Below, piece by piece: positions 22,577-36,100 of a stretch of DNA of 64,000 nt. A program made the position numbers and the translations under genes. Every line of letters begins with the position of its first letter. The first letter of the stretch is position 1. The DNA comes from Blastomyces gilchristii SLH14081 (Eukaryota; Ascomycota; Eurotiomycetes; Onygenales; Ajellomycetaceae). Location: the NCBI RefSeq assembly GCF_000003855.2, contig NW_003101681.1, positions 1,309,405 to 1,373,404 on the forward strand, in the 5' to 3' direction. Below the pieces are notes generated by a model, which saw nothing but the letters and a program-made list of their open reading frames with translations, did no database searches and had not been told where the DNA came from.

Positions 22577-24540
22577 ATACTCTTCTCTTTAAGAGTATAG
22601 TTCTGATACTCTTAAGATTACTGAATTAGAAATTATCTTTGTTGTATAACAACAGTTATCAACTGATTGACAGTACATGTACTGCATGTGATATAAAGAA
22701 ATAGATGAGTTTTTCTGCTAACTGTGTAGATCTTTCTTTTTTCATCTTCATTCAAATCAAACATATGATAAGTGAGTTTCTTATATATTGATTTGAAATG
22801 TGAAAAATATAGTTAATAAATGACTTACAGATCTCTCAACATATTTCATTCTATATATAAAATTCTCTGCAAAAGTGGTGTGTTTTTAGAGACAAAGCTA
22901 ACAGTAGTGACAGGATTTTTCAAAAAGATTCTCTTCTCTATGAAACATTTTTCTTTTCTTTCTCTCAATTGTAACAGTGAGTGTATAAGAGTATTATTCT
23001 TGAAGAACAATAAAGAACTTATTCTGATGTTTTCTAGTGAGTAACAAATGTCTTCATGATGTGACTGCAGCCTTCATGACCATTAAGAAAGCCAGGTTGA
23101 AGGCAGAGACAGTAGTATCAACAGATCACAGAAGTACTGCTCTCATTATTACATCTTCTTCTTCTTCTTCTTCTACTTCTCTTACAGCTATGATGATAGT
23201 CACTGTGCCTTGCAGTGAGGTGTCATTTCTTCTGTCAGTCAGTTTGTTCATGTTCAGTTCTTTTCCTGCCTTCTTCATCACTGTTGTAACATCACCCCCT
23301 CTCTCAGCCAGCACAGTGATGTATGACTCTGTGTGATCATTCAGAGAGAAACTCAGAGAGAGCTTGATTTCAGAGACAGTGACTTCAAGAAGCTTAATCT
23401 GTAGTTCCTCTCTTACAGCACATCTGAGCTCTGCTCAGAATGCTGCTGAGTTAAGTCTGCAGAGTTCTGCAGTTTCTTCATCTTCTCTCTGTGAGAAGGC
23501 TTCAGTGCAGTCTCTGGCTGATACTACTACTTATCTGCACTGCATCAAGCAGCTGAAGAAGAGAAGAATCTTATACATTCACTTCTTCTTTCACTCTCAT
23601 TATTTCTGTTATATCTGTAACAATGACTTCTGTCTCTCTGTAAGTATTACCTACTCTACAAGAAGGTATCATGTCAGCTCTGACAAGAAGCTCAGATGTT
23701 CAAGCAGTACAGAGTGAGAATCTCAGAGCTTCAAGCATTGACAGATTTTATCAAGACTCAAGAGATTTCTCTTACTCATCTGTAAAAGAAGGTGAAAGCA
23801 TGAATCTCTGAGATAAAAAAACATCTCAGAATAACTGATCTCAAGAAGAGATCAGTCAGCACTGCTGTTGAAAGCACTGCAGAGATCAATCACTAATTGA
23901 AGAGAATCTTACTTCAATTAAAGCAGATAACTGAGATGCTTTGTAAATTGATAAGTTGACACTTTAAGTATCTCTCATACTCAGCATGCTTCTCTGCAGT
24001 ACTGCAGTGCTAACTTCTCAGCAGATAAAAATATCAGTACTGAAGACTTCAACAGTGAAGAATGAGTTTAATAAGAGTGTGATTATTAATAAGTAGATTC
24101 TGAAATTCTCTTCTTTTTACTTTTTTAACAGGCTGCAGTCTTATTTAGAATAGCAGTAGCTCACAGATTAATAATATTAATCTTTATTAGTTTTAAATAT
24201 TTCTTTTCTTTAACTGCTTCAGGAATTTTACACTTGTGTAGTCTTATTAAACTTCTAAAAACTCTTTGAGAGAAAATAGAAGAAGAGTACTACAGAGTTA
24301 ATAAGACACTGACTCATCACTACAAAATTATCTCTAAAAAACTCTTTAAGAAAAATGAGAAGTCTTAAGCAGCATTTCTTATTCAATGTCTCTGACATGT
24401 AATAGAGCAGTCTCTACTAGTCATCTCATAGCTTACAATCTCTTTCTCAGCATTTTTCAAATGCTCAAGCAGTTCTCATAAATTCTCTGACAATGAATAA
24501 TCTTCTCATTTAATAAGATATTAAAGCTTGTTATAATGCA
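22577..24540. other. Y post-pol region with antisense open frames
   Basis: About 2 kb between the chromodomain end and the 3' LTR. On the strand opposite to pol there are open frames of 99 and 117 codons (23037-23336, 23364-23717), Ser/Thr-rich and then Lys/His/Tyr-rich (LHCIKQLKKRRILYIHFFFH). No family is recognised. A short minus-strand frame (23314-23126) with an acidic run overlaps. Coding status is unproven. Confidence 0.45.
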
Positions 24541-27500
24541 TTCACTTATTCAATATTTTCTTCACAAGATATTCAGTATCACTCTCAATCTCAATGTCAT
24601 TCAGCTGAGGCAGCTCTGTCTCAGAGTGTTGCTTATAAAGCTTTAAATAGAAAATGTGAAAAATAGAATGAATTAATTTCAATTCTATAAGTAATTTCAA
24701 CTTATATATCTGTTTACTCATCACTCTTATTACTGAGAAAGGTTCTAGCTATCATTCACTGAGCTTCTTACACAGTCTCATTGTCTTGATATTCTTTGCT
24801 GAAAGTAGTACTTGATTCTCTATTAAGAACTTCATTGAAAGATGTTTTCAATTATAGTATTTTATCTATCACTTCTGAATATGATGAATGCTTTTCATCA
24901 TCTTCTTATGAATTTTATTTAAAAGTTTCAATCTTACTTTTACTTCTGATACTGAGAAATACTCTATTCTCTGTACCTGTTCAATATTCTGACTGTCTAT
25001 TCCTCTCTTTGAAATGTTATTCATGACATCACTGAGTAATGAAGAATTATATTTATAATAAGTATAGAAAGAAGATATCTTTAAGATTACATTCTTTGTA
25101 TTATTATATATGAATTCAGCAGTCAGAAGATATTTAAGTCAATCATTCTGATAATATAAATAGAACACTTGAAGATGCTGTTCTAATGTCTGATTCTGAC
25201 ATTCAGTCTGATTATCTGTCTGTGAATGAAATGCAGTACTGAGAAGACATCTTATTATAAGATGATAGTAAAAAGCTGATCAGTATTTGCTGATGAAGAG
25301 GAATTCTTAATCTGTTATCAATAATTTCAGAGCATCATAATCATGAATGATGATATCTAAAAACAGGTCAGTTAATTCAGAGGCTTTAATCTTTTTATAA
25401 ATAGAGATATATCTGATCATCTTTATAAAACAGTCAATAATGATTAAAATTGAATTATATTCTTTAACTCTTGTTGACTTCAGCAGATTAACTATGAAAT
25501 TCATCAATAGATTCTGTCATAAGCTCTTTGAAACAGACAGTGATATTAACTCACTGTATTACTTATACTGTGAGACCTTTATCTTTTAACAGATATTGTA
25601 AGTCTTAACATACTCTTTGATATCTATCTGAAGCTTGTTTCAAATGTATTTATATTTTAGAAGCTTCTCAGTCTTCTCTAACCTGAAGTGCTCTGCATGA
25701 GAATCATCATAATGAATTCTTAATAACTTCTAGTACACTGCTCTGCTACAAGGAACAAAGACTGAATTATTCAGCAGTAGAAGTTCACATTCTTCTAGTT
25801 ATCAGTGACTTGATTTCTTAGCAGTATCATCCTGCTCAGAGCCTGTCTCTTTCAAGTTCAAACTGAATTCTTTCTTCTTCAACTTCTGAATTTGAGCTGC
25901 AGTAGAGACATTTCTCTTCTATAACTTATCAATGAATTTCAAAAGTAGTTGAGTTGAAAGATTGTAGACTGTTTCATTCTTTATCAATTCAATGATTGTA
26001 AGATATAACATAAGAAGCTCATAATCTTCAGTATCAGTTCTCTGCAAGAACCTGGGTTTTCTTTCATCTTCTATACTGAGTCATGCAGCTGTCTTACCAG
26101 CATCATTTCTGAGCTTCAGAGAATCTTAATTCTCTACAGTCAGCTTCTTCTACAGTAATGACAGAGATTCTTTTATAGAATTCTTCTCTGCATCAACAAT
26201 ATTATAATCAGGCTGTTTAAACAGCATGTCAGCAGAGTTAAGCTGATCTGAATAATATTAAATATAGAAATCATACTCTGAAAGTAGCTCTGCTCACCTG
26301 GCTTGACATTTTATCAAGCTCTTTGTTGTTAAGAAGTAACACAGATTTGTATGATCAGTGAGAACTTGCACTGAGTACTTACTACTCTGAAGATAATGTC
26401 ACTAGATCTTAAAGAATTCAACAATTGCTAACATCTTCTAATCATGAGTATTATACCTTCTCTGCATGAGTAATAACTTCTTGAAGAAGAAGATCACTGA
26501 TATTCATTCACAGTATCTTATAGACTTTATAAAAAAGTCTTCTCTCACAGACAATTCATTGTCTGTTTTCTCAGAGATAATTATTCTCAGATTCTTTCAA
26601 TATTGAAAGGCCTTCAGTGTCAACTGTGAAAAGATTTCACAGATTTCATTCTCAGATGCATCAGTCTCACACTGACTGAGTAAGTCAGAGTTAAAGTGAT
26701 TCAGTATTATAACATCTGTAAAAGCTTGTTTCAATTTCACAAACATCTGCACAGTATCTTGAGTGAGAATAAACAGTTCTGTTTTCCTGTCTTTCACACT
26801 TCTCTTTAACAGATCTGTAAGAGAGACAGTAATCTGTGAATATGTATAGATGAATTGTCTGTAGAAATTCACAAATTCTAGAAACATCTGTATCTTACAG
26901 TACATTCACAGCACTAGTCAGTTCTCAATGATGAAGACCTGACTTCTGTTTATTGAAATGCTATTCATCTCAACAATATAATCTAAGAAATCAATCTCCT
27001 GCATGTAGAATGAGCATTTTTCAGTGTTTACATAGAGTTGATACTGTCTCAAGCAACTCAACACTTCTTGAATATGAGTATCATGTTCTTTCTTCATTTT
27101 TGAGAAGATTAGAATGTTATTCAAGTATACTATACAGGAGATGTTAACAAGGCCCTGCAGTGCCTCATTTATATAGATCTGAAAGATGGCTGAAGTGTTA
27201 TAAAGATTAAAAGATAAAATAAGATATTCAAAATTATCATACTTAGTATAAAAAGCTGTTTTTCAAACATCATCTTTGTTAACTCTGATTCTATGATAGG
27301 CATTCTGTATATCAATCTTTGAGAACATCTTTGCTTCAGATAATTGATCAATCATCTCATCAATTAACAGTAATGAATAGTGATTCTTAACTGTCATCTT
27401 ATTGAGACCTCTGTAGTCTACACATAGATGTAGCCTATCATTCTTCTTGAGTATAAAGAGTATAGATGTCTCTGTCAGACTCTTTAATAGATGTATTCAG

Positions 27501-29188
27501 TTCTTTGATTGCACTTCTTCAAGATATTTACACAGAACATTCAATTTCTTTACAGACAAGTTGTAAAGAGGTCTGTACAGCATTATTACATCATCTTCAA
27601 GACAAATCTTATATTGTATCTTGATATTAGAAAACTTCACTGCTTCTCTTTCTGAAAAGACATTCTTAAAATCTGTAAAGAGATATCATATATATCTGTC
27701 TTCAATGACAGATACTGCTGCTAATCTTACAGTGAGAATGATAACTTCTTCATCTATTCTCAAGTCTCAGTCACCTGCTACACAGTATATCAACTCAATC
27801 TTTTTCTCAAGATTCTTCTGATAAAACTCTTCAGATTTCTCTATCACTGTCTCTTTATCAGTAAGGTGATATTATCATGTCTGAGTGACTCAGTTAATAA
27901 GAGGATTATTTTCTCTCAATCACAGAAGACCTAGAATGACATTCTCATCTATGATGTTAACTGCATGAAGAAGCAGACTGCTTTTCTTGAAGATTTCTTC
28001 TGAGTCTGTGATCACACACTGCACTTGAATTATGTTAAAATAATAACATTTCATTTCATCAGTAAATTTCACATGATCTGACAGATCTATCTTCTTTCAA
28101 TTCTTTATCAAAGAAAAGAAATAGAATATGAAGTTAACATTCATCTCAGAGTTAAGTAGGCATCTCACTGATATCTCTCTATTCAGAGTATATATTGTGA
28201 TCATAACATGAACTCAGAGACATGAGAATTATCAATTCTTCATTTCTTTCTCTTCTTTATCTTTCATGAATACATTTGTCAGAAGAGAAGTTGACTTTGA
28301 GAAGATATCTTCTCAGTTTCTTCTCTTCTTCAGCTTCTTACAATCACTGATATAGTGATTATCAGCTTCACAGTTAAAACAGAGATCTTTGTCAAATCTT
28401 TTTTAATATTTCTTCACAGTGAGTGAAGAATCAGAATACTTGAAATTCTTCTTTACTTTCTTCACACTGAAGCTGTCATAATGCTGTTTAGATCTCATCA
28501 TTGATTGTTTAGAAGAGATCTTATTGATCTTTTTCTTAAAGAATTGATTATTCAAATAGATTCAGAAAGTCAGGTTGACAAGCTCAGTACAATTGATAAG
28601 TGAACTCTGATATTATAATATCATTATTCACATCTTATGAGTCAGCTTTATAAGATGAAGCTGTGTTTTTAATTGATTCAAATCATCAGTCAATTTCTCT
28701 CAATATTCTTCAAATCTTGCATTGAAATTGAAAGAATTCTTATCATCTTATTAATATAATGAGTTGAATCACTGCACTGCTATGAAGTTACAGTTACAGT
28801 AATCTTTAATTTAATTCAGTAGAAAGTTCTTGAATTCTTTCTAAGTTATGATAGTATTAATACACTCAAGCTCTCTCTTCTTAATGACTTAAGTAATTAC
28901 AGAGATGCCTTCAAGAAGGTTGACAATGTAGATTACTTATATCTTGTGAGTATTACACTGGCTTAGATTAAGGTGGAATTTCTGTTCAAGAGTACAGATA
29001 AAGCTGTGGAATTCAGATAAGATGTTTCTCTTATATCTCAGAGAATCTCTGATCTTAATCTCTCTATCTTCATGATAGATGTAGGTGTGTAGAGGCCGTG
29101 ACAGTGACAGAGTAGTTGAAGAGCTCATGTTAAAATGTGCAGCAGGTTCAGAAATCTCAGATTTCTGCTGAGATAGAGATGTACACAC
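24541..29188 (-). pseudogene. Y gag-pol polyprotein, decayed
   Basis: The minus strand reads, in order: a gag start (MCTSLSQQKSEISEPAAHFN, 29188), zinc knuckle CFNCEADNHYISDC (about 28380-28330), a protease-like region, RT with YLDD-type box (LNNILIFSKMKKEHDTHIQE, about 27125), RNase H start (FVNFYRQFIYTYSQITVSLT, about 26880), integrase (about 25900-25200), and the post-integrase IHSIFHIFYLKLYKQ block with the SDTEYLVKKIL chromodomain start (about 24640-24550). Stops and substitutions are frequent. Confidence 0.85.
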
Positions 29189-29317
29189 TTTAGAGAATGA
29201 TGTAGTGTTTTTCTCAGAGAGTGAGATCAGATCAGTCTCAGTGTAGATGCATAAGATTATATCAGTCTGTTAGAGCTTGACTGATTCAAACTTATAATCA
29301 GATTGAGTGATTCAAAT

Positions 29318-30364
29318 TATAACATAATGAAACTGAAGCAGTGACTAGTCAGCAGTGTTATGTAGAGATAGTTATTTGAGAAATCATATGAATAAGCTTG
29401 ACTATCTTACTTAAATAGTGAGCTCATAGGCTACAGAGTTATTGCAAGAATATCACAGATGTGATACTTAGTATACTAAGAAGATTGTATAAGATACACA
29501 GTAACTCTTGTATATATTTCAGTAGAAGAAAAACAAATCACTGACTTCTTTGATAAGAAGCCAGCATCTAGCTATTCTATATAGACAATGAGTGGATACT
29601 CTTCTCTCATTTCATGAGTGAGAATAGCTGGAGTGATACCTCAGCAGCATCTCATTATCAAGGAAGAGTGATCTGCTGATCTTATATAGAAGCAGAGTTC
29701 TTATATTCATCAATCAGATCTTTCTATGATATATCTGAATGATGTCATAGAGTGGTTGGAAACCGGTTCAGACAGAATGAAATCATCCGCATGAGATCAA
29801 TGAGCCGTGTGGAACCGCAACGGGGCCTTGGCACTAGACTAGCCGCTGGGACCATGAATTTCACATTTAGTCCCATTTGGTCTGGTCTCATACATTTCTT
29901 GGCGTGAATCCCGCTGGGACTGGCTATCAAAAAAACATGTAAAGTGACTATATATCAGATCTTAAAATGGAATCATGACTTGAAAAAAATGAGAAAGTGA
30001 TCTCATTTGATCTCATTTAGTCCCATTCTTGGCATAAAGTTACTATTTTTAGACATTTTAAGGTTTTTTTTAGACTATTTTTAATTTTTTAAAAAGTAAC
30101 ACTTTTTGATAACACTCAAATGAGATTTAAAGTCATTTAAAGCAATAAAAATAATTTAAATTGAGAAGTGGAAATCATGGTCTCATTTGGAAAATGTGAC
30201 AAGAGTAGACAGTAAGTCTCACTGGGACAGTATGAGACTACTATCTAATGTTAAAACTGTGTAATGGGATCAGTCGAATTGGTAATGAGACTATCAAAAA
30301 ATCTGGTCCTGGTCTCAGACACGGTCACACGGTCAGTCTACTTGGCACGGCTGGGAGCGTGACA
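29318..30364 (-). repeat. Y 5' LTR, interrupted by MITE copy 4
   Basis: The LTR parts are 29318-29834 and 30349-30364 with the MITE and its second 8-bp flank between them; without the insert it is 533 bp, equal to the other LTR. The stretch from about 29740 keeps CG and CC sites, while the other end is fully mutated (TATAACATAATGAAAC for TGTAACGTGACGGAAC). Confidence 0.87.
29835..30340 (+). mobile_element. hAT-like MITE, copy 4 (best preserved)
   Basis: 506 bp, TAGACTAGCCG to CGGTCAGTCTA, with a perfect 8-bp duplication CTTGGCAC (29827-29834 and 30341-30348). It sits in the Y 5' LTR. It keeps many CC, GG and CG sites that are T or A in copies 1-3 and 6, so it approximates the source sequence. 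Confidence 0.93.
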
Positions 30365-30369
30365 GATGT

Positions 30370-32938
30370 CATAAATTGAGTGAACTTAAATGTCTATGTA
30401 TAAACAAGAGTTATCACTGTTTAAACAGGCTTCTGAGTTCTCAGAATCACTTCTGAAGAAGTCACTGATCAATATTAATAAGAAGTATATATCAATTGTA
30501 ACTGACTAGAATATATTACTTTCAACTGCTGATCAGTCTCTGTATCTTCTTATTCAAAAGAAAGATTAACACTGATGATACATATCAATTATATTACATT
30601 AAAGAAAGATTTGAAAGATAACTATGAAGATATCTCAATGAAACAGGAAAAAGATTAGCTTCTATTCAAATTTGTAAACAGAAGCTTGAAGAGATCAGAT
30701 GATAATAATTTAAAGAGAAAATAATAATGAATCTGATTCTTGAATCTACTGTGATTGATAACATGTATAATATAAAAGTCATGATAGACAGTAATCTATA
30801 TCATTATACAATAATTAAATCTTCAGTTGTAATATATTATAATCTTCAGTATATTCTCTTATTAAAACTCTGACTTCTTGTAGAATTTGATGACTCAAAG
30901 AACATTTGCACCTGTTACATGATGAAGCTAAATATAGATGTCAGAGAATATCAATATGAAGATGTCTATGTATATGAAGTTAATAATCTTGATTATAATC
31001 TTATATTAGAACTTACTTAACTATCTGAACAAGACATCTTATTAAACACTTGAAATAGAAGCTTAATATTCTCTAACAATGATAGAGTTCACAAAGATGA
31101 TATTCATAAGACTATGAATCTGACACAGATCTCTGTCAATGCTTATGAAATACTCTGAAAAAGAAGTTACTGAAAAGATTACTGATAGTAGAACTATGTA
31201 ACAATCTATTCTATCAGTCTGACTGATATTAAGAAAGCTTTAGAGAAGTTATTCTATACTATAATAACAGATTATCATACAAAACTCTCTGAATAATATC
31301 ATAAATATCTAGATGTCTTCTGATAAGATAATATTATAAATATACTTCTCTTATAAGACTCAGAAGTGAATCACAGTATTAAGTTAGAAAAGAAGAATGA
31401 TAAGAATCTCAAGTTATCATGAGGCCTCTTCTATAATATATCTCAAGATGAACTTCTTCTTCTTCAGAAGACACTCAATAATCTATTGAATAAGAGATTC
31501 ATATATATTAGTAACTCATCTACTGCAGCTTCTATTCTCTTTGCAAAGAAATCAGATAAAGAACTTCAATTCTGTGTAAACTATCAAGAATTGAACAGAT
31601 TAATCAAGAAGAACTGCTATTCTTTATCTCTTATCAATGGAACTCTAGCTTACATTGAATAAGCTTAATAATTTATAAAACTAGATATCATCACTGTGTT
31701 TCATAAGATTCATATCACTGAAGAAGATGAATAGCTTACAGCATTTCAAACATATTATAATCTTTTTAAATGAGTAGTCACACTCTTTGAACTGACTAAT
31801 ACTCTCAGTATATTTCAGAAGTATATCAACTGAGCACTCTGAGATTTTCTTCATAAATTTGTATCTGTATATCTCAATAACATTCTCATCTTCACTGATA
31901 AGTTCAGAAAAGAATATCAAGAACATATATAAAGAGTATTACAATGATTATAAGAAGTAGAACTATCAATAGATATTAACAAGTATGATTTTAAAGCTAA
32001 GAGTATAAAATATCTAGATTTTATCATAGAAGCTGATAAGAGAATTTGAATGAACTCTGAGAAAGTCTTCATCATTCTTGAATAAGAAGCTTCATATACT
32101 GTGAAAGATATATAAAGCTTCATTGAATTTACTAACTTCTATCAGCAATTTATATAAAACTTCTCAGATATTATAAGATTACTTACAGAACTCACTAAGA
32201 AGAACTCAGTATTTCAATGATTAGCAGACACTGATGCTGCATTTATACAGATGAAGAAGATGTTTATTAATACATCTCTGCTAATAATATTTAACTCTGA
32301 CTGTGAAACAGTTGTTGAAGCTGACTTCTCTGACTATGTTATAGAAGAAGCTATATTATAATATAATAATGAAGATATCTTATAATCATACATCTTCATG
32401 TCTAAGAAGTTGAGCTCTGCTGAATGCAACTATGAGATTGATGATAAGAAACTTCTCACAATAGTACACTATTTAAAAGAATGAGACTCTGAGCTCTGAA
32501 GTGTCTTCAAGTTTGAGATAATCACAGATTATAAGAATCTCAAACACTTCACTATCACTCATAAGCTTATCAAATGACAGATGTGATGATCTGAGCTATT
32601 AAGCTGTTTTCATTTCATAATACACTATCATCTCAGCAGCTAGAACTCAATGACAGATACTCTCTCACAATGAAAGCAAGATATATCATTCAATGTAACA
32701 GACATGTATTGAATAAACTGAGAATATCAGCTCTTGAATCTGAATATATTAGTTAATTATAATAAGATTACTTATAATACTATATACACTTCACTGATCA
32801 GAATATCTTCTGAATCTACACTGAATAAATTGTGATATATAACAGCTCAAACTGATGAACTTCTTCAAGTACTCACTGAAGCAGTATATTAAGAAGCACT
32901 CTGATTCTTCTTAGAACTACATATAAGAACTGACATCT
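30370..32938 (+). pseudogene. Z1 gag end, protease, RT and RNase H, decayed
   Basis: Continuation of Z1 after Y. Protease-like sequence is near 30850-31020. RT follows (AASILFAKKSDKELQFCVNY about 31520-31580, KLDIITVFHKIHI, and YLNNILIFTDKFRKEYQEH about 31870-31925). RNase H is near 32285-32700 (KLSSAECNYEIDDKKLLTIV). This is the Tf2-like chromovirus arrangement. Stops include TAA and TAG as well as TGA, so it is older or more mutated than the LINE. Confidence 0.85.
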
Positions 32939-33105
32939 TGTGGTTCGGAAGAACGTACGACTGTCGGATAATAACGCGGCCGCTTCCGAACTTGCTTACG
33001 AATGTAAAGGGGCCATAGCAGCCATCAATTAATTTAGTGTACAGTATATAAGAAGCCGGCGTACACCTGTAATTGTACACTGACTCAAGTAACCTTTGAA
33101 TCACA
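32939..33105 (+). repeat. X 5' LTR
   Basis: 167 bp, TGTGGTTCGGAAGAACG to TTTGAATCACA. The first 75 bases keep CG/CC sites (including GCGGCCGC); the rest is mutated. Confidence 0.88.
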
Positions 33106-36100
33106 TCTGATAGCATGTCTAAAAACTGGTGAGAAGTGCAGGCTTCTTCAGAACATGATAATTCTGTCTATGAAGTGATTCATAGTTATTATATCAGTGT
33201 GGTTCTAAAAACACCTCAAAAGATAGTGTATAAAGAATGATGAGTGAAAGAGCATCTGATTGATGCTGCTTCACTTATTAAGAGAAAACTTCATATTCAG
33301 ATAAATACCATGTATTGTATGTGAATAGATGAGGTGTGAGAAAGAAGATGTAAGTGATGAATCAGATTCAAAGAAGACTACTCTCTACTCAGAAGAATAA
33401 AAGAAGAAGTGATTATCACTGAAGTTATATAATAATAACAGAAATCATATAATAATATAGTGATATAATAATAGACATTGTATAATTAATAAGAAATCAC
33501 TGAAATAAATATCTCTTCTAGTTAATATGAACATTCTTCTCTGCTATCTGAACTGAAAGATATACAGAACCTTTCAGAGAGTTTACTCAAAGTAGTAAGA
33601 AAAGTGACTGAAACTGCTGAACTGAAATCAAAGCACTGTACATGTATGAGAATTCTAAACAAAATTGAGACCTTGTATACACAGTGGCAGACTGAGGTGA
33701 AAGCTAAATAACAATTGATATTCACTGCAGATCAAGTATTCACTATGAAGAGCTTTACTGATATAATCATCATCATTAATAAGAATAGAGAAAATCAGGT
33801 CTTAGATCTACAGTAAGAGATTAAATGTTTATACAGATAGATAATTACACTGAATCTGAAGATCTTATCACAATTGTTCACAATCTCTTCAGAAGTGTAT
33901 ACATCATCTGAGACTGCTGCACAGAATGAGAATCTGAGCATGAAATATATTAAGTCAGAAGATCTGTCAGAGTTATTAAGCTTTAATAACAACTGAAAAA
34001 ATGATGCTACAATCAGCTGACTAAGTCAGATACAATTATATTATCAGATTAAATATAAACTCACAGACAGATAGTTAACAGAATTTTAACAAGTTCTAAG
34101 ATCTGCTATATTTCTACACAGAAAAGTGAAGTTATTATAAATAACTGATAAAAAGATAAATCTCACAGACTCAGAGTGATATTCATTCTTATAAATATGA
34201 AATGAGTTTTTCAAATGAATCTTATACAACTTTGAGAAAGTGAATATATAAGATAAGTATTATAAATACTTCACTGAGTGTAGATAAGTGAGTAATCTTA
34301 TATTATACTTCACACACTTCAGCTTATACTATCTTATATTGAATGAAGAGCTTTTAATATCTTTCTATTTACAGATCTTTATTCATGATCTTATATCTGA
34401 GTTAAGAGCAGAATGAAAATGCTTAACCTCATAATCAGATATAATGAAAGAAGTATATAACATTCTCATTATATAAGAATAAGTGAGTTAATTCTAATAG
34501 AAAATACTGCAATCAAGTATACTTTAATAGAGAATAGATAATCTCACTTCTATGATACAAGTCATACATCTGAATGTGATAAATCTAGATTTGAATACTA
34601 TTGCTAAAGCACTGAATTCTCTGAAAAAGAAATTCTCTGAGTGAAAATCTTGATATTACAAGTATTAAGCTTGCTTCAACTGCAGATGTTAAAATCATGA
34701 TATAAAAGATTACACACAGTGTGCACAGTTAAGAGAAGTAAGAGAGTTAAAAAACTAGCAGAATCAGTGAGCTCAGAGACACTCACTGATATTTAATAAG
34801 AAGTCTTCAAAGTGAAAGAGATGTTTATATTAGATAATTCTCTGAATTCTGTGAATATCAAGAGAAAGCAGGCTTCTGACTGAGATATAAGTGAGAATGA
34901 AGCAAATACTCATCTCAATGTCTTGAGGCCTGAAATGTTAATGTATAAAAAACACTTGAGTAAGAATTAAGAGATGACTGTAAAAGTATTAGCAGATACA
35001 GAAGCTTCTATATAATATATTAGTAATTATATAATCTGAAGACTGAAAGAGATTCACTGAGTGAAGAATCTTTAATGCATAAGATTATCTGATAATTAAT
35101 ATTTAGTATTATCTGTAAGAGTAAGAGTTCTCTTGTACTTTGAAGAATAATCTTACTATATTTGAGTGTGAGAGCTGCAGAATATGAAATACAATCTTAT
35201 TCTCAGACTTAATTGATTTTAAAGATTCAATCTGCAGATTCAATGATGTATGTATTATATACAGTTAACTGATAAGAAGAAAACAGTTCATACAATTCTA
35301 TTAACTGATATGAGAAGAACATTTCATGTCTCTGATATAGAAGAATTAAATCTGCTTATACATTAATAAGTAAAGAGAATAATTTATAAGATTTCATCTG
35401 AAAGCATTCTGTATGTCATACAGAATCTGAAAGCAGAGAAAACCAAGATAAAGAATATACAGAAGAATAAGCATATAAAGAAGCTTCTGAAGAAGCATGA
35501 GAAGATCTTCTGAACAGATCTTTCACTGAAATTGCTGCTGAAATGAGGATTTGTACATGAGATTGACACAGAGAATGTGAAATCAGTCAATCAGAATGTC
35601 TATTCTCTGTTACAAATGCATCTTGAAGAACAGAAGTATCAGATCACAGATCTTCTAGAACATAATCTCATATAACTCTTATTAAGCATGTGAGACTTTT
35701 CAGTTCTATTTATGAAAAAGATAGATGAGAAGTGACAGATGTGTATTAATTATCAAGCACTTAACAAGCTTACAATCAAGAATGAATATTCACTGTCACA
35801 GATTTAATAACAGTTGAATACAGTTAAAAACACCTGATATCTATTAAAGATTAATCTTCTCTCAGAATACTGACAGATCTGTATAGATGAACTATCAGTT
35901 CTGTAAACTACATTTAATATATAATGAGAGAAGTTTGAATTTCTGATAATATTATTTAATCTGACAAATGTATCTGTTATCTTTCAAATAATGATAAATA
36001 TAATTCTTTATAAACAGAATAAAATCTCATGTCTCATATATCTTAATAATATTCTAGTCTTTTCAAACTCATATAATGAATATCTGAAGTATCTCAATGA

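Larger units (their letters stand above)
22044..30364 (-). mobile_element. Element Y: full-length chromodomain Ty3/Gypsy, minus strand
   Basis: Two 533-bp LTRs (22044-22576, and 29318-30364 once MITE copy 4 is removed), flanked by the 5-bp duplication GATGT (22039-22043 and 30365-30369). It is inserted in Z1 gag. The coding order on the minus strand is gag (from about 29188), zinc knuckle, protease, RT, RNase H, integrase and chromodomain end (about 24540). About 2 kb follows before the 3' LTR. Everything is decayed. Confidence 0.9.

Noticed and set aside
32889..33116. 75-codon minus frame, conserved at 56370-56651 and 41442-41735
   Set aside because: It is the antisense of the 167-bp X LTR; the conservation is that of the LTR copies.
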